Assembly: GCA_030562195.1 (NCBI GenBank)
Contig: CM060199.1
Span: 10,622,338-10,686,337 of the forward strand
Direction of reading: 5' to 3'
DNA from: Nipponacmea schrenckii
Lineage: Eukaryota; Mollusca; Gastropoda; Lottiidae
Length of the DNA stretch: 64,000 bases
Part shown: positions 25,801 through 36,941 of the stretch, piece after piece
Layout of the letters: each line of letters starts with the position of its first letter
Position numbering within the stretch: the first letter of the stretch is position 1
Notes under the pieces: generated by a model
What the model was told of the DNA's origin: nothing
What the model saw: only the letters and a program-made list of their open reading frames with translations
Databases searched by the model: none
Translations under genes and position numbers: made by a program

Positions 25801-28800
25801 AAACTTGGGAGGCCAATAAACAGGCACTGAAAACAAAGAAATAAAAAACGTTTATATTTGTATTCTCATTGCAGAAGAATTTATTTCAGAAAGAAACTCT
25901 TTGGTAAAGAAGTCAGAGACCTTGTTCTTAAACACTATAATAAAATCCAGATTTAATGGAATATTAAACTCATCTTGGGTTCAGTTTTATAGAATAAGGC
26001 TCCAATGTATGTTCATCTTCAAAATTACCTGATGTGTTTGTAAATTCAGCTTAATTCAGCATAGCCACCAATCTTAACTTGAAATATTTTCAACAATACA
26101 AGATACATTCTGTCTAATATATTGTAGGCTAAATATACTTACGTATAAAAGACATGTTTGGCAGAAATAGTTGATGTATTTGGGTTAGAGAGTAAAAGTT
26201 GACCTAGTTGTATGATACCTCGTAATAATATCACATTATTAGACCGTAATAAATTCTCACATAATAATTCACGTCTTAATCTGAAATCAAGCACTGAATG
26301 TTATAACATAAGGTTTAAAATATGACAATCTCCCTAAAGCTCTGAAATTACAAATGATTGGATCCTTAGTGAGTTTGACACTTGCTCCCTAAACTGATGG
26401 CCCAATTTTCCATCCCAGCATAACTTGAAATAAAACCTGATTTTTCAATCTGGTTTCATGAGTGTGATGCAGATAAGAGGGGTTGACATGGATCAAGCAT
26501 ATAGTAGTAGTGTTGATCTCAAATGCGACCTGTAAGCCGGATATATAAAAACGCCTCTTTTTAGTGTGTTGTTTGTAGTCTGCCATAGCAACGGTAACAT
26601 CGTAGATATCTTCCCTTAACCGGACGTTAGGTTTTTAGCCAATCAGGAGAGAGCATTAGAAAGTTTGTAAACAACGATGCAGACGAAATAAAGAACTGAA
26701 AGAACTTAAAGAAATGATCAAGAATTAGGACAGTTTTGAGAGTACACAAACATGGTATCACAAACATTAACATTTTATTCATTACATGTATTAGTTGCGA
26801 TTAAAATGTGCGCTATTTCCTGTAAGATATATATATTAAACTTTACTTTATTAGGGCCATGTGGTTCTCAATAACAACAAGTAGGGACCCAAACAATTTT
26901 TGTGAACTGAAAATAAGTAGGCTAGGCTGATTTGGCTATCAAAATTCTACCTATTACATCTTCATTTTATACTCATGATCCGTAAAAGAATTATCAAGAA
27001 AACAGAACTTACAGAGGTTCATCATCTGTCAATGCTAATTTGCTGTTCTCTGTTAACAAGGCTTCCATAGCTTCTGATAAATATCTAATAGCTTCGTTAC
27101 TACGACTGCCAGGTCCACCATGTTGGAGAGCTAGAGCTAATCCTAGATAGAATCTGCAGAAAAAACAGTCAAAAAAATTATAGCATTGATTACCAATGAT
27201 TGCTTGAGAGGTTGCCACTTAATGTGTTCTTGTATTAATGAATCTCATTCAAATTAAGGTCACACATTCAAATTTTGTGAATAACATTAAATTTATTTTT
27301 GCTAATCGTCATTTATTCTAGGTTCTTATAGCTTTTCTATAGAAAAACTTTACCCAATTTAACGTAGATTTTATGCATCTCTGAAAGTTTGGAGATTTTA
27401 AACCTTATTGTTAAACCCGATATAGCATCTCTTAATTTAAAAATGTCTGAGTCTACCTTGCCATTTGATGTTGAGGATTCCAGTTGATTGTAACTTCCAG
27501 TCTTTTAATAGCTTCTTTATATTCGCCCTGTAACACTAGTAATCTACCAACATGGAAATTATACAAGGATTTCGTCTCATCCAGAGATAACGCATCCAGA
27601 TATTTTAAATAGGCTTGTCCTAGGGGAGATTCTTCATCTGAAACTTTCTGAGCAGCCATTCCTTCCTAGAAGAAGACATATTGCAGGATTAAAAATCTAT
27701 TCTTATTTATATTATTTTTGTTTAATGGAGACTGAAATGTCATACAGTGTACAGTATAGAAAATTGACTGGTCAGTAGTGTAGCCATCCTCAGGTTAATA
27801 TACATATAATTTACCTGGTATATACAAAAATATGGATGTCTACTAGCAGGAACATTTACAGTGATTTTTAAATATTATTTTTAGTTATCAGATGTACAAT
27901 TATAGTATATGTGTAAAAATCCATGCCAAATATTTAGACGTACTAATTGTATGCACAAGTTCTGATTTTAGACATACCATTGCATTGTGGAAAAATTCTT
28001 GGCGTCCATTTTCGTAGTACTTGGAGGCGTTTTGCCAGGACTTCTTTTCCATTAAAATTATATAAAATATTAATTTGTATTAATATCTTTTTAGGGTAAT
28101 CCTTGGAGCAGAACGTTGACTGTGCCAGACCCCGAGTTATTTTAATCTGACCATCCCTTTGTCCTTCATACCCTAGACACACCGGACAGGGAGGTTACAT
28201 GGGGGCTTGTCCGGGAAAGTCTGGCGAAGATAATAGTTAACCATGGCTACCAATGGAGTTATAGAACAAATTATTGATAGAACAGACGAAACGCTTCCAA
28301 GTACAGATTCAATTGACATTAGCATTGCTGCTGCAGACACCAGTTTATCCGAAGGAAATGTTTCTCACCCACGTGAAGTGTCAAAGGTTGTGGAATATAT
28401 AATTAAAGACACAAACTCTTTGAAATTAAAACCATTTTCTGGAGGTCCGAAAGATAATGTGGATGATTGGACTAGACAGGCCGAACTTGTTCTAGAAAGT
28501 TCTCTGCCAGATCGTGATAAGCGTCACAAACTGCTTTCATCTTTAAATGGTCCAGCACTTGACTTGATCAGAGCTCTCGGTGATATATCTTCAGAAGAGA
28601 TTATTAAAGAACTAAATGAACTTTATGGTTCTCCTTCAAATGGTGTAAAACTGTTACAAGAATATTTCAAACTGAGTAGAGACACAGGTGAAACATGTTC
28701 CAGCTACATGCAGCGACTTGCTGTTAAGCTTAATAAAGTTCGTAAAGGCAACGGGATTCAAGACTGTCAATTCAATGAAACTTTACTGAATCACTTTATT

Positions 28801-31800
28801 TCATCGTGTCGTTGAGATGTTATGACTCAATATCTTCACACTAAGTTTTCCGGTATTGATCCTCCTCTTCTCCATTCATTGTTGAAAGAAGTTAGGAAAG
28901 CGGAAGCTACGTTACTGTCAGTGGAAGACACCAGGAGTAAACGTCCCAAGGCACAGAGTCAGTCTCACCATTCTACAACTGAGAAAGATGAAATTTTGGA
29001 GACCTTGAAAAACTTACAATTACAAGTAAATCAGCTCTCTCAACAATCAACTGTGCCTGTGAATAAGAAATATGATTCTTCTAGTAAAAACAATCCAAAT
29101 CCAAAACCAAATAGGAAAACTAGTAGGTTTTGCTATCGGTGTGGTGAAATAGGACATTTTAAACCAAAATGTCAGAATGCTGAAAATCCTCAATTAGTTT
29201 TTGAAAAGTTAAACCCAAAGGGGCCCCAGTAGAGAGGCATACTGAGGTCCAAGAGGACACTAGCCTCAATGTTGACGTTTTATGTGAAAATCCTATCCGA
29301 CTTACAAATAATAACCTCATTAACATTGAACCTCAATCAGAAATCACATTAGTGGGAACAGTGCCACCAACTATCGAAACTGTAATTCCAAATGAAAATC
29401 TACCTTCACCCTTACATGTGAAGAATACTCGTGTTGTTCAGGATAAAATCTACATCACAATCGCTAATTCTTCTGCCTATTGTAAGACTTTGTCATCTAG
29501 AGAAATTTTAGCTTATGCTAAATTTAGTGATAGTTCAAATTCTGACTCGGATGATACAGACTCTGATAATGTAGAGATTAGACATTATGAATTGTCCTCC
29601 AATGTGCCAAACACTCGTATATATTTACCGTCCATTGACAATTCTACTCTCTTAGCCGATGCTGCTGAATTTGTGCCTCAATCTCGTAGTGTTTCTAATG
29701 ACAATGACTTAGTTAGTGAAATTGCTGAACATTCTTCTCATGTTGAAACCAGTACTGTTTCAGATAATGTTATAGATAACACGGTACACAACATTGAACA
29801 ACTCGCTGAAGAAGTTCAAGAGGATGAATCAAACAGTCATCAGTCTCAAGAATCTGATAGTATACGTCGTTCGACAAGATCAAGGCATCCTCCAGGTCGC
29901 TTTACTTTTGATGTTCTTGGAGAACCTTCATTCCAACATATTCCGCGTACTGTCAAATATTCCACCGTACCATCAAAATTGTGTTACCACAGTAATATAA
30001 CTACAGACATATTCAAGTGGGCATCATCGTTCTTTAACAGATCTGTGCCAAGTGAAATTAAAATAGTGTAATCGCGAAATTATAATCTGGATCATATATA
30101 GATATTGTGCGTCGTGTGTGCAATGCGTAAAAATATTCAGATCCAGTAGTGTTCGTCGGAAAGTCAATTAATATATACCTTATGGTATCTCTTGTGATAA
30201 AATCTTCAAATTGTGAATCTCAAGTGATGTTTACTCTTACTTTTATGTTTTTTGTAACTGCATTTGGTATATATTCATATAGTTGTATATGCCATTTTTA
30301 GCGAATTGTATCTTAGGGGTATTCCCTTAATATAAATTCTTTTTTCTAAGAGGGGTGTGTGTAGCCATCCTCAGGTTAATATACATATAATATACCTGGT
30401 ATATACAAAAATATGGATGTCTACTAGCAGGAACATTTACAGTGATTTTTAAATATTATTTTTAGTTATCAGATGTACAATTATAGTATATGTGTAAAAA
30501 TCCATGCCAAATATTTAGACGTACTAATTGTATGCACAAGTTCTGATTTTAGACATACCATTGCATTGTGGAAAAATTCTTGGCGTCCATTTTCGTAGTA
30601 CTTGGAGGCGTTTTGCCAGGACTTCTTTTCCATTAAAATTATATAAAATATTAATTTGTATTAATATCTTTTTAGGGTAATCCTTGGAGCAGAACGTTGA
30701 CTGTGCCAGACCCCGAGTTATTTTAATCTGACCATCCCTTTGTCCTTCATACCCTAGACACACCGGACAGGGAGGTTACAGTAGCATAGACTGAATAAAT
30801 GATATCTTACATGTCTTATCTCGTGTTCTCGGTCCTTCCAAGAGTATTATTGAGTCCAATATCAAGAAACCAGGTTCGCAAACAAATTCAGTACCAAATA
30901 GATATAAATAGAAATACCTGAGACATCTTCTTTGAGAACCAGGCATAGATTCCCATGACTTGATCTGCTCGATGACTCTGTCCAGATTCCAATAAATGAT
31001 GATATTCTTCATCTATAGCTTTCAGTTTCATGGAGACTGGTGCTGTGGAATCTACTCCTCGTAACTGACATATAGCTAATGCTTCTTCTAACTTGGAACC
31101 TTCCTTTGCTTCTGTGTTAGCCGTTGGTAAAGCGTCATAGGTCTGGAAAACAAAATCCATAAAAAACATAGATTATAGGTATCACTCAATCATAATATTC
31201 TGGATTAACAAAGGAGGTTCTTAATGAAGGGATGAATGGATGTTATAAAGCCTAATTTGGGCTGCCCATTAAAAAGAAAATTACTTTAAAATTGAAGTTC
31301 ACTGCACAGTATTTGTAAGTAAACCATTGTCAAACAGGAATATTCAAAAGTTTAATCCTTTACTCATTCCTCAAAGTTTTTTATACCTTAATTATTTGAA
31401 GGCAAGTTAAGTGGACCCTGAAACTGAAATGTACATAAGCCAAATGTTTTTCTTTAAACTAAAAATTCATAATATTATCAAAGCAAATTTGATTCCCCCC
31501 AAAAGATATTTTTACTCACTTCAGCTTTCAAACCATGCATATCTTCAACATAATATTTTTCTTCTAGCAATAAACCCAATTGTAAATGTAAACTGGGATC
31601 TTTAGGTTTATTTTTAACAGCAGTAGCATAGTTCTGAATGGCAGCTTCTAGATAATCTAATGGTGATTCCCCTTCTTCAAATTGTCGATAAAGACCTGTC
31701 AAATATTACATCATTCTTTAATCAAGATTATGCTATCAAATGAGTATAACCTTTTAAAATAGAATGAATAAACACTTATTCTAAAAATTAGAGAGAACGA

Positions 31801-34800
31801 CAAAATCATAAAATATCAATAATCTATTAATGAGAATGTATAGATAAAATTACAGATAATTATTCAATATTTACCAACAAATGTTGATGGATGCGCTTTA
31901 GACAAGGAAACAACTCATTATGATAAAAATTATTTACCTGGTTTTGGTAAGGCATCGAAATATTTCTCTAATTCTTCTTTTCCTGTTTTCACCAATTCAT
32001 TCACATCATTTTCATGGTAAATCTGCTGTAAGTTTTTCTCCCATTTTCTAGACTAATTAAGAGATAAAAAATAAATTTGAGAATGGAAAGAAATAAGATG
32101 TCTAATGAATGTAACAGACTAATAAGAATACAACATAAAATCTCCTTAAATGTCCAAGATATCAACAACATCACTAAAGCAGAAGATTCTATTATGAAAA
32201 TTTGATGCTTGTTATAGCATTTATATGTTTTTTTTACAATTTACGCACAAATAACTCACATTTGGGAATACTATATGAGTGTTAGGAGTATAGAGAAGTT
32301 AATAAATAAGTTTAAAATTTTACCTGTATTGTATGAGTCAATGTAACTGTGGTAGATTTAAACTTGTCTTGTAAATTCTACAACATAATCAAATTTTTTA
32401 GATTACTCTGTAATTCTAATGGGGACCATTGACAAATTTATAAAGTTAAATGATATTCATATCATTTCACTAAAACATAAAGAAAGATGGGGACAGATGA
32501 CAACAAGGCTGTGAGCTTTCACAATAAGAATTATTTTACAATTTAGCTTCTGAATTTTCAGCAGAAGTCATTGCAACTCACTGCTGACTTATCTATCCAA
32601 AAATTTAGTTTCATATTTCAAAGTGGTTCAAAAAAGTTCAGATGTCTTTTATTGGATAGTTGTGCTGAAAAACCATTACCTCTACTTTGGGTGCAATATT
32701 GCATTTTTCTAACAAGGCACCAATTTCTGTGAATTTAACACTTTCAGAAAATGCTACAAAACATGTGATTACAAGAAAATAAACAGTGCAAATAAAGAAT
32801 GTAATAACTAATGCTGCAGAAGAAAGTGAAAAGAAACATCAACAAAATGGAAGCCACAATAAATAAATAAATCAGCTATTTTTATTTGAGGTACAACTTG
32901 TATCGTACAAGTAATTAGAGTAGTGATAAACTCAATATAAGTCCGGCTACTATAGTTTTTTTTTTCAGTGCATTAAAGTAAAGTCAATTGCTCCTATTAA
33001 TATTTGAACCAGACAAGATTTTCACAGATACCTAACTCCTCTGACAATACTTACATCCATCAATACAGGGAATAGAAACATTAGCTGATGATAATTTCTT
33101 ATCAACTTCATAATCTTGAATCCTCCATTCTGAGGGTAGGGGGCGACCATTGATAGGATCATATTTAGAGATTTTAGTCAGTTCGTTAATCAGTGGTCCA
33201 GTAAATGTATGTTTTGGGTCACTGTCTTTAATAGTAATAGGCTGGTAGAATGGGTTCAATGAAATTGGACATTCATAGGTCAAAGCTTCTTTAGGGTCTG
33301 ACAGTTTTACAAATCTTGGTATTTGTTTCCGAGCAACTTCTAATGTGTAGGTCTGCAATGACAGAAGAAAATAAATTCATTTGAAAGCCATACAGTTTCA
33401 TTTACATTTTGATAAATGTTATGTACAGCTTTGATTAAATCAGATATTTGAGAAAAAAAATGGGAGATAGGATAATGGTTAAAATCCACTGCCTAATACA
33501 AAGCTATTTGGAAATGTGTACCGCTGCCTCATCTTATAACTGATAAGACTCACTACTGTGTGGTTAAAACGGAGACATATCAAATACATTTTCTTACCTG
33601 TGTATTAGAGCCATCAACCGATGTTATTTCTATATCTATTATAGTCAAACCAATATTTAACAGTACCGGTGTATCAGGTTTCTCATTATTTATAGTTATA
33701 GTACTCTTAATATCAGGTACTGTAGGAGTTATATTTAATACTGATACATTACATGCTAATAATACTGAAAAAAACATAAAGTTTATATCCTAGGCACTAT
33801 CTCTGGCAACAGTCTTTTCATGATAAATATTTTCATATTTTTCACATTCTTTTTCTTTCTAATTTATCTTTCAACTTTAAAAATACAAACATATGAAGAC
33901 ATTTCTATTGAAACCTATTCAATATTTTAATAGCCAACTGTCAAGGAAACAAACTTAATTTGAATCAAATGGCCTAAGACACCCTTTCCATATTCAGTCC
34001 CATTGATCTGCATCACAAATGGGTTGAATAGGTAGGCCTATCATGTTGATGATTGCTGGTAAAGAAACCCTGACCCTAGCAAGTGAGCAGTAATAACTCA
34101 CCGAGCATGGCTTAGCCATTGTGGCTTTATGTTATCTTAAAAAAACATAAGAGTACCTGAATAAGAGGAGTTGTCAGAGGAAAATCCAGGTATTAAGTTG
34201 CCTCTGTCTAACTTCAAGCCACTTAAAGATGCATCTTTAGCAGACAATCTTTTAGCATGAATGATATAAAATTTCATGGTTTTTCCATCCTCTGCAGTAA
34301 CCTCAACTTTAATATCAGTAACACATCCTTCAGGTAATGTAACTTGTTTCTTTTCATCACTACCCTGAAAGAGGAACAAATTCTTACCTTCCCCTAATTC
34401 AAACAACTTAAATTGTCTGGTAACTAAATATACTATATTATTTCTTAGAAAGAAAGTGGCAATGACATTTATATGAGTATGAATCATTAGGTTTGAGGAG
34501 ACAAGGCATCAGACACCAAGGTACACCAAGGCTTCAAACTGAAAAATGTGGAATCTGTTCTAGTAACACCAGTCTATGACCTAGGCTCGTGCATTTTGTG
34601 AGAATAATTTTCTCATATCACCTTAACACCTGTCACTAGTCAGTTTTCAAGAGCCTCTTTGTGCGAAAACTAGAATGCTCACCAAAACTCTGTATGATGC
34701 ACCAGAATCGCTGGTCAGTGCATCAATTGTTACTTTTTCAATATCACTGGTTAAAACTGTGCTATATTCGGTGACATTTCTATCAAATTTCTTGTCTAAT

Positions 34801-34844
34801 TTTCCAGGTTTCAAAGAAAGCTTATCCAAATTGCAGTCGTCCAT
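22858..34844 (-). CDS. Cadherin-like beta-sandwich / U-box-like / TPR / RGG protein, unnamed
   Basis: Twenty minus-strand exons join in one frame: 34683-34844, 34157-34364, 33598-33764, 33055-33352, 32680-32753, 32324-32377, 31938-32052, 31520-31695, 30918-31142, 27457-27665, 27013-27153, 26143-26280, 25601-25826, 25202-25403, 24629-24796, 24385-24473, 24154-24226, 23751-23944, 23218-23434 and 22858-22997 (TGA). The product is about 1,091 residues. Residues 1-190 form two repeats like the Cadherin-like beta sandwich family (LDKLSLKPGKLDKKFDRNVT and LSGLKLDRGNLIPGFSSDNS open them). Residues about 204-265 resemble a U-box (YECPIS...DPINGRPL...RIQDYEVDKKL). TPR-like helices follow at about 395-650, 735-800 and 910-1000. 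Exons 15-17 encode an RGG/TRGG-rich basic segment (about 825-885). A U-box plus TPRs suggests a CHIP-like chaperone-linked ubiquitin ligase, but that is inference. I do not recognise the gene. Intron 9 carries an LTR element. Confidence 0.88.
24121..24226 (-). other. Exon 17 with two in-frame donor choices
   Basis: Exon 17 of the U-box/TPR gene can end at 24154 (AAAAG|gtcatg) or 33 bases further at 24121 (CTACAG|gttgaac). Both leave the same phase for exon 18 and the added 11 codons contain no stop, so both isoforms would be read through (1,091 or 1,102 residues). Neither donor is a strong consensus match. Confidence 0.6.
27779..28199 (+). repeat. Left LTR
   Basis: 421 bp with TG...CA ends, practically identical to the right LTR. 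Adjacent to the tRNA-Pro-type primer binding site at 28200-28217. Confidence 0.93.
28243..29232 (+). pseudogene. Gag-like ORF with one in-frame stop
   Basis: An open frame from ATG 28243 is interrupted by TGA at 28813-28815 and continues in the same frame to 29232. The first part has a capsid-like region (KLKPFSGGPKDNVDDWTRQA) of the kind seen in Ty3/gypsy Gag and the domesticated PNMA proteins. The second part ends with a zinc knuckle CYRCGEIGHFKPKC (CX2CX4HX4C). This is a nucleic-acid-binding structural protein of a retrotransposon. The single stop could be a mutation or a read-through signal; with only one copy in view I cannot tell. Confidence 0.85.
29352..30071 (+). CDS. Terminal ORF of the LTR element (integrase-tail-like end)
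   Basis: A 239-residue open frame, acidic and Ser/Asp/Glu-rich in the middle, ends in a segment with RRSTRSRHPPGRFTF. Basic-Pro tails of this kind are common at the C terminus of retroelement polyproteins after integrase. No catalytic motif is present. I read it as a remnant left after loss of the pol core, joined to sequence of unknown origin. Confidence 0.5.
   Translation: MGTVPPTIETVIPNENLPSPLHVKNTRVVQDKIYITIANSSAYCKTLSSREILAYAKFSDSSNSDSDDTDSDNVEIRHYELSSNVPNTRIYLPSIDNSTLLADAAEFVPQSRSVSNDNDLVSEIAEHSSHVETSTVSDNVIDNTVHNIEQLAEEVQEDESNSHQSQESDSIRRSTRSRHPPGRFTFDVLGEPSFQHIPRTVKYSTVPSKLCYHSNITTDIFKWASSFFNRSVPSEIKIV
30360..30780 (+). repeat. Right LTR
   Basis: 421 bp, preceded by a polypurine-like tract and followed by the gtag target duplication. 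The minus-strand open frames of 79 residues found in both LTRs are shadows and are identical because the LTRs are. Confidence 0.93.
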
Positions 34845-35251
34845 GTTGAATCCTAGGACGCCATGGACTTGATTAACAAGTACATAAAAAAGTAGACTTG
34901 ATCAAAAGGCCAATGAAAGTCATAAATAGGATTGTGTCCCTTTGTCGAGACATATCATTAAAGTTATTTTGTAAAAGATTTCTGGTTGCTTTTATCAACA
35001 CGCGTATTTAGATTTTTCTATAGATTTAAGACTGAGACAGAAGGGAGATTTTGAAAAAAAGGAATGTCAAAATAAAATTCATTAGTTTTCTTTATTTTGT
35101 AAAAGAATAAAATCAGGGTGGATTTAAAAAGTCATGTAATATGAAAATGAGATAAAGTGACTTAAATGAAAATTTTTGATTATCCTGTCTCTTTTCTATT
35201 CCTCAAATTCAGTTATCAATTTGTGATAATCGAGTCTACCCTATAAGTTAA
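34845..35251. promoter_or_regulatory. Divergent promoter region between U-box/TPR gene and EHBP1
   Basis: The two start-proximal ends are about 400 bases apart: the minus-strand ATG at 34844 and the putative EHBP1 first exon from about 35255. The region is likely a shared bidirectional promoter. Only the ETS-like motif at its right edge is recognisable. Confidence 0.5.
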
Positions 35252-35290
35252 ACCGGAAGTGAAGGTTAATAAACATCGAAGATTGTTTTG
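35252..35290 (+). other. Putative non-coding first exon of EHBP1 with ETS motif
   Basis: ACCGGAAGTG (35252-35261) is a textbook ETS/GABP site, typical of housekeeping promoters. It is followed by a possible short 5' UTR exon ending TTTTG|gtaagaaa at 35290. A matching acceptor, ttatattccag at 36875-36885, opens the exon that carries the EHBP1 ATG at 36942. Transcript evidence is lacking. Confidence 0.45.
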
Positions 35291-36170
35291 GTAAGAAAAA
35301 TAATTTTGTTCTGTTGTTCGATATTTTGAACCATATGGGGTACAATTATTTTTAACCATCTGTTAATGATCTCATGGATGGCTCAACTTCATACATAACA
35401 ACACTGGCAAAAGTTAACTTCCAGGAAACGTGGGCATCGGATTATTTTGAAATGACAAATTGTTCCTCACTGAATCATGGTCATGTTTTGTTGACATTTA
35501 CTTAAAGACATTTAAGGTTTTGTAATAATTAACTAAAGCTGATAGTAAAAGAGTAGGTGTTTTTATTTGTATAGATCTATATATATTTTTCCATCGTTTT
35601 TTAATTCTGAATAATTTAAAGACAGCACAGGATTGAGGAAAATTATTCTATTGATAATTCTTTAGGAGTTTATTAGGTCATTGGCAATTTAATGATTAAG
35701 TTGTACAGTGTCAGTGGGTGGAGTTCCTATAATTTAATTTTCCTTTCCTCCTAGGCTAATCATATTTTTTATGGTTTATCAGTTATTTGATATAACAAAG
35801 TTAAAAACTTCCCCCTTACTCTGGCTTAGTAAGACAGGATTTTCTGATAATTATGATTCCTTTATTATTATCTCTCCATTATTATATCACGAAGAAAACT
35901 TATCTTGCAAGATTACCTATGTATGTTCCATTACTTCTTAATAGATGTTGAAGTGAATAATATGAATCCAATTGATCCAAATCATAACCACCACCATTAT
36001 CAACAACGAATACCATTTAAAATTGTAACATGTCCAAACGGTAACAAATTTTGGCATTTGACACAGTCTCATTTCTTGGGTACATTAAACAAATGTCAAT
36101 TTAAATATTTCAAAGAATATAGCATATTTAAAATTTAGATCATTATATATTCCTAACTTGAAAAAAGTCG

Positions 36171-36640
36171 TTAGCTTGGTATGTCGGTAGAATACTTTAA
36201 TCAACGATCGTGATTACCAGTTATGACAACTGAAGAAAATCTGTTAGCTTGTTATGTTGGTATATATTGCTTTGATCAATAGGCCTAAATTGTTGTTTTC
36301 AATCACTGATTTTGAGTAAATATTATCTCTATAAGTATACATTCGTTACATTTTAAGGGATTTTTTTCATTACCTTTTAAACAAAATATCTGTTACCGTT
36401 TTAGCTTGGTATGTCGGTAGAATACTTTAATCAACGATCGTGATTACCAGTTATGACAACTGAAGAAAATCTGTTAGCTTGTTATGTTGGTATATATTGC
36501 TTTGATCAATAGGCCTAAATTGTTGTTTTCAATCACTGATTTTGGGTAAATATTATCTCTATAAGTATAGATTAGTTAAGCTTACATTTTTAGGGATTTT
36601 TTTCATTACCTTTCAAACAAAATATCTGTTACTGTTTTAG
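36171..36640. repeat. 230-bp direct tandem duplication
   Basis: The segment beginning ttagcttggtatgtcggtag at 36171 repeats at 36401 with only a few base changes and small indels toward the end. It lies in the presumed first intron (5' UTR) of EHBP1. High identity indicates a recent duplication. Confidence 0.9.
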
Positions 36641-36941
36641 GGGAGCAGTTAATGTTTTGACTGTTTGGTAGCGATGTTACAGTTGACTTCAAAATTTGTT
36701 ACCGTTTTGACATGTTATCTTTTTAACTGGATACCTCATCATCTACCTGATCTGTGATCTTCTGCAGGACATGGACACAAACTTATCATCTACCTACCAA
36801 CCAACTTGGTCATTCGTCTAAACTGCCTTTAGGGTGTGACCATGTTAATTAATTCTTATCTTTATTTAAATGATTATATTCCAGGTCATAAGTTTAGATG
36901 AATTATATTAATCAACATGCAATGAATTACATAGTATAAAT

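Larger units (their letters stand above)
27779..30780 (+). mobile_element. Young Ty3/gypsy-like LTR retrotransposon, gag kept, pol core absent
   Basis: Two 421-bp LTRs (27779-28199 and 30360-30780) begin TGTAGCC and end GGTTACA. I see one difference between them (t/a at the 'acatataat' site). A 4-bp target duplication, gtag, flanks the element (27775-27778 and 30781-30784). A primer site TGGGGGCTTGTCCGGGAA follows the left LTR and matches the 3' end of tRNA-Pro with one change. A purine-rich tract (aagaggggtgtg) precedes the right LTR. The 2.16-kb interior has gag and a terminal ORF but no protease, reverse transcriptase, RNase H or integrase core, so it is internally deleted and must move in trans. 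It lies in intron 9 of the U-box/TPR gene, antisense to it. Confidence 0.93.

Noticed and set aside
26389..26586. Nested minus-strand gene in intron 11
   Set aside because: Only one short frame is present, without further exons or a known domain; kept as a weak alternative-promoter finding, not as a gene.
35905..36138. 77-codon plus-strand frame considered as EHBP1 N terminus
   Set aside because: EHBP1 starts at 36942 with the conserved [11 protein letters not shown]; this frame shows no similarity and has no donor in frame.
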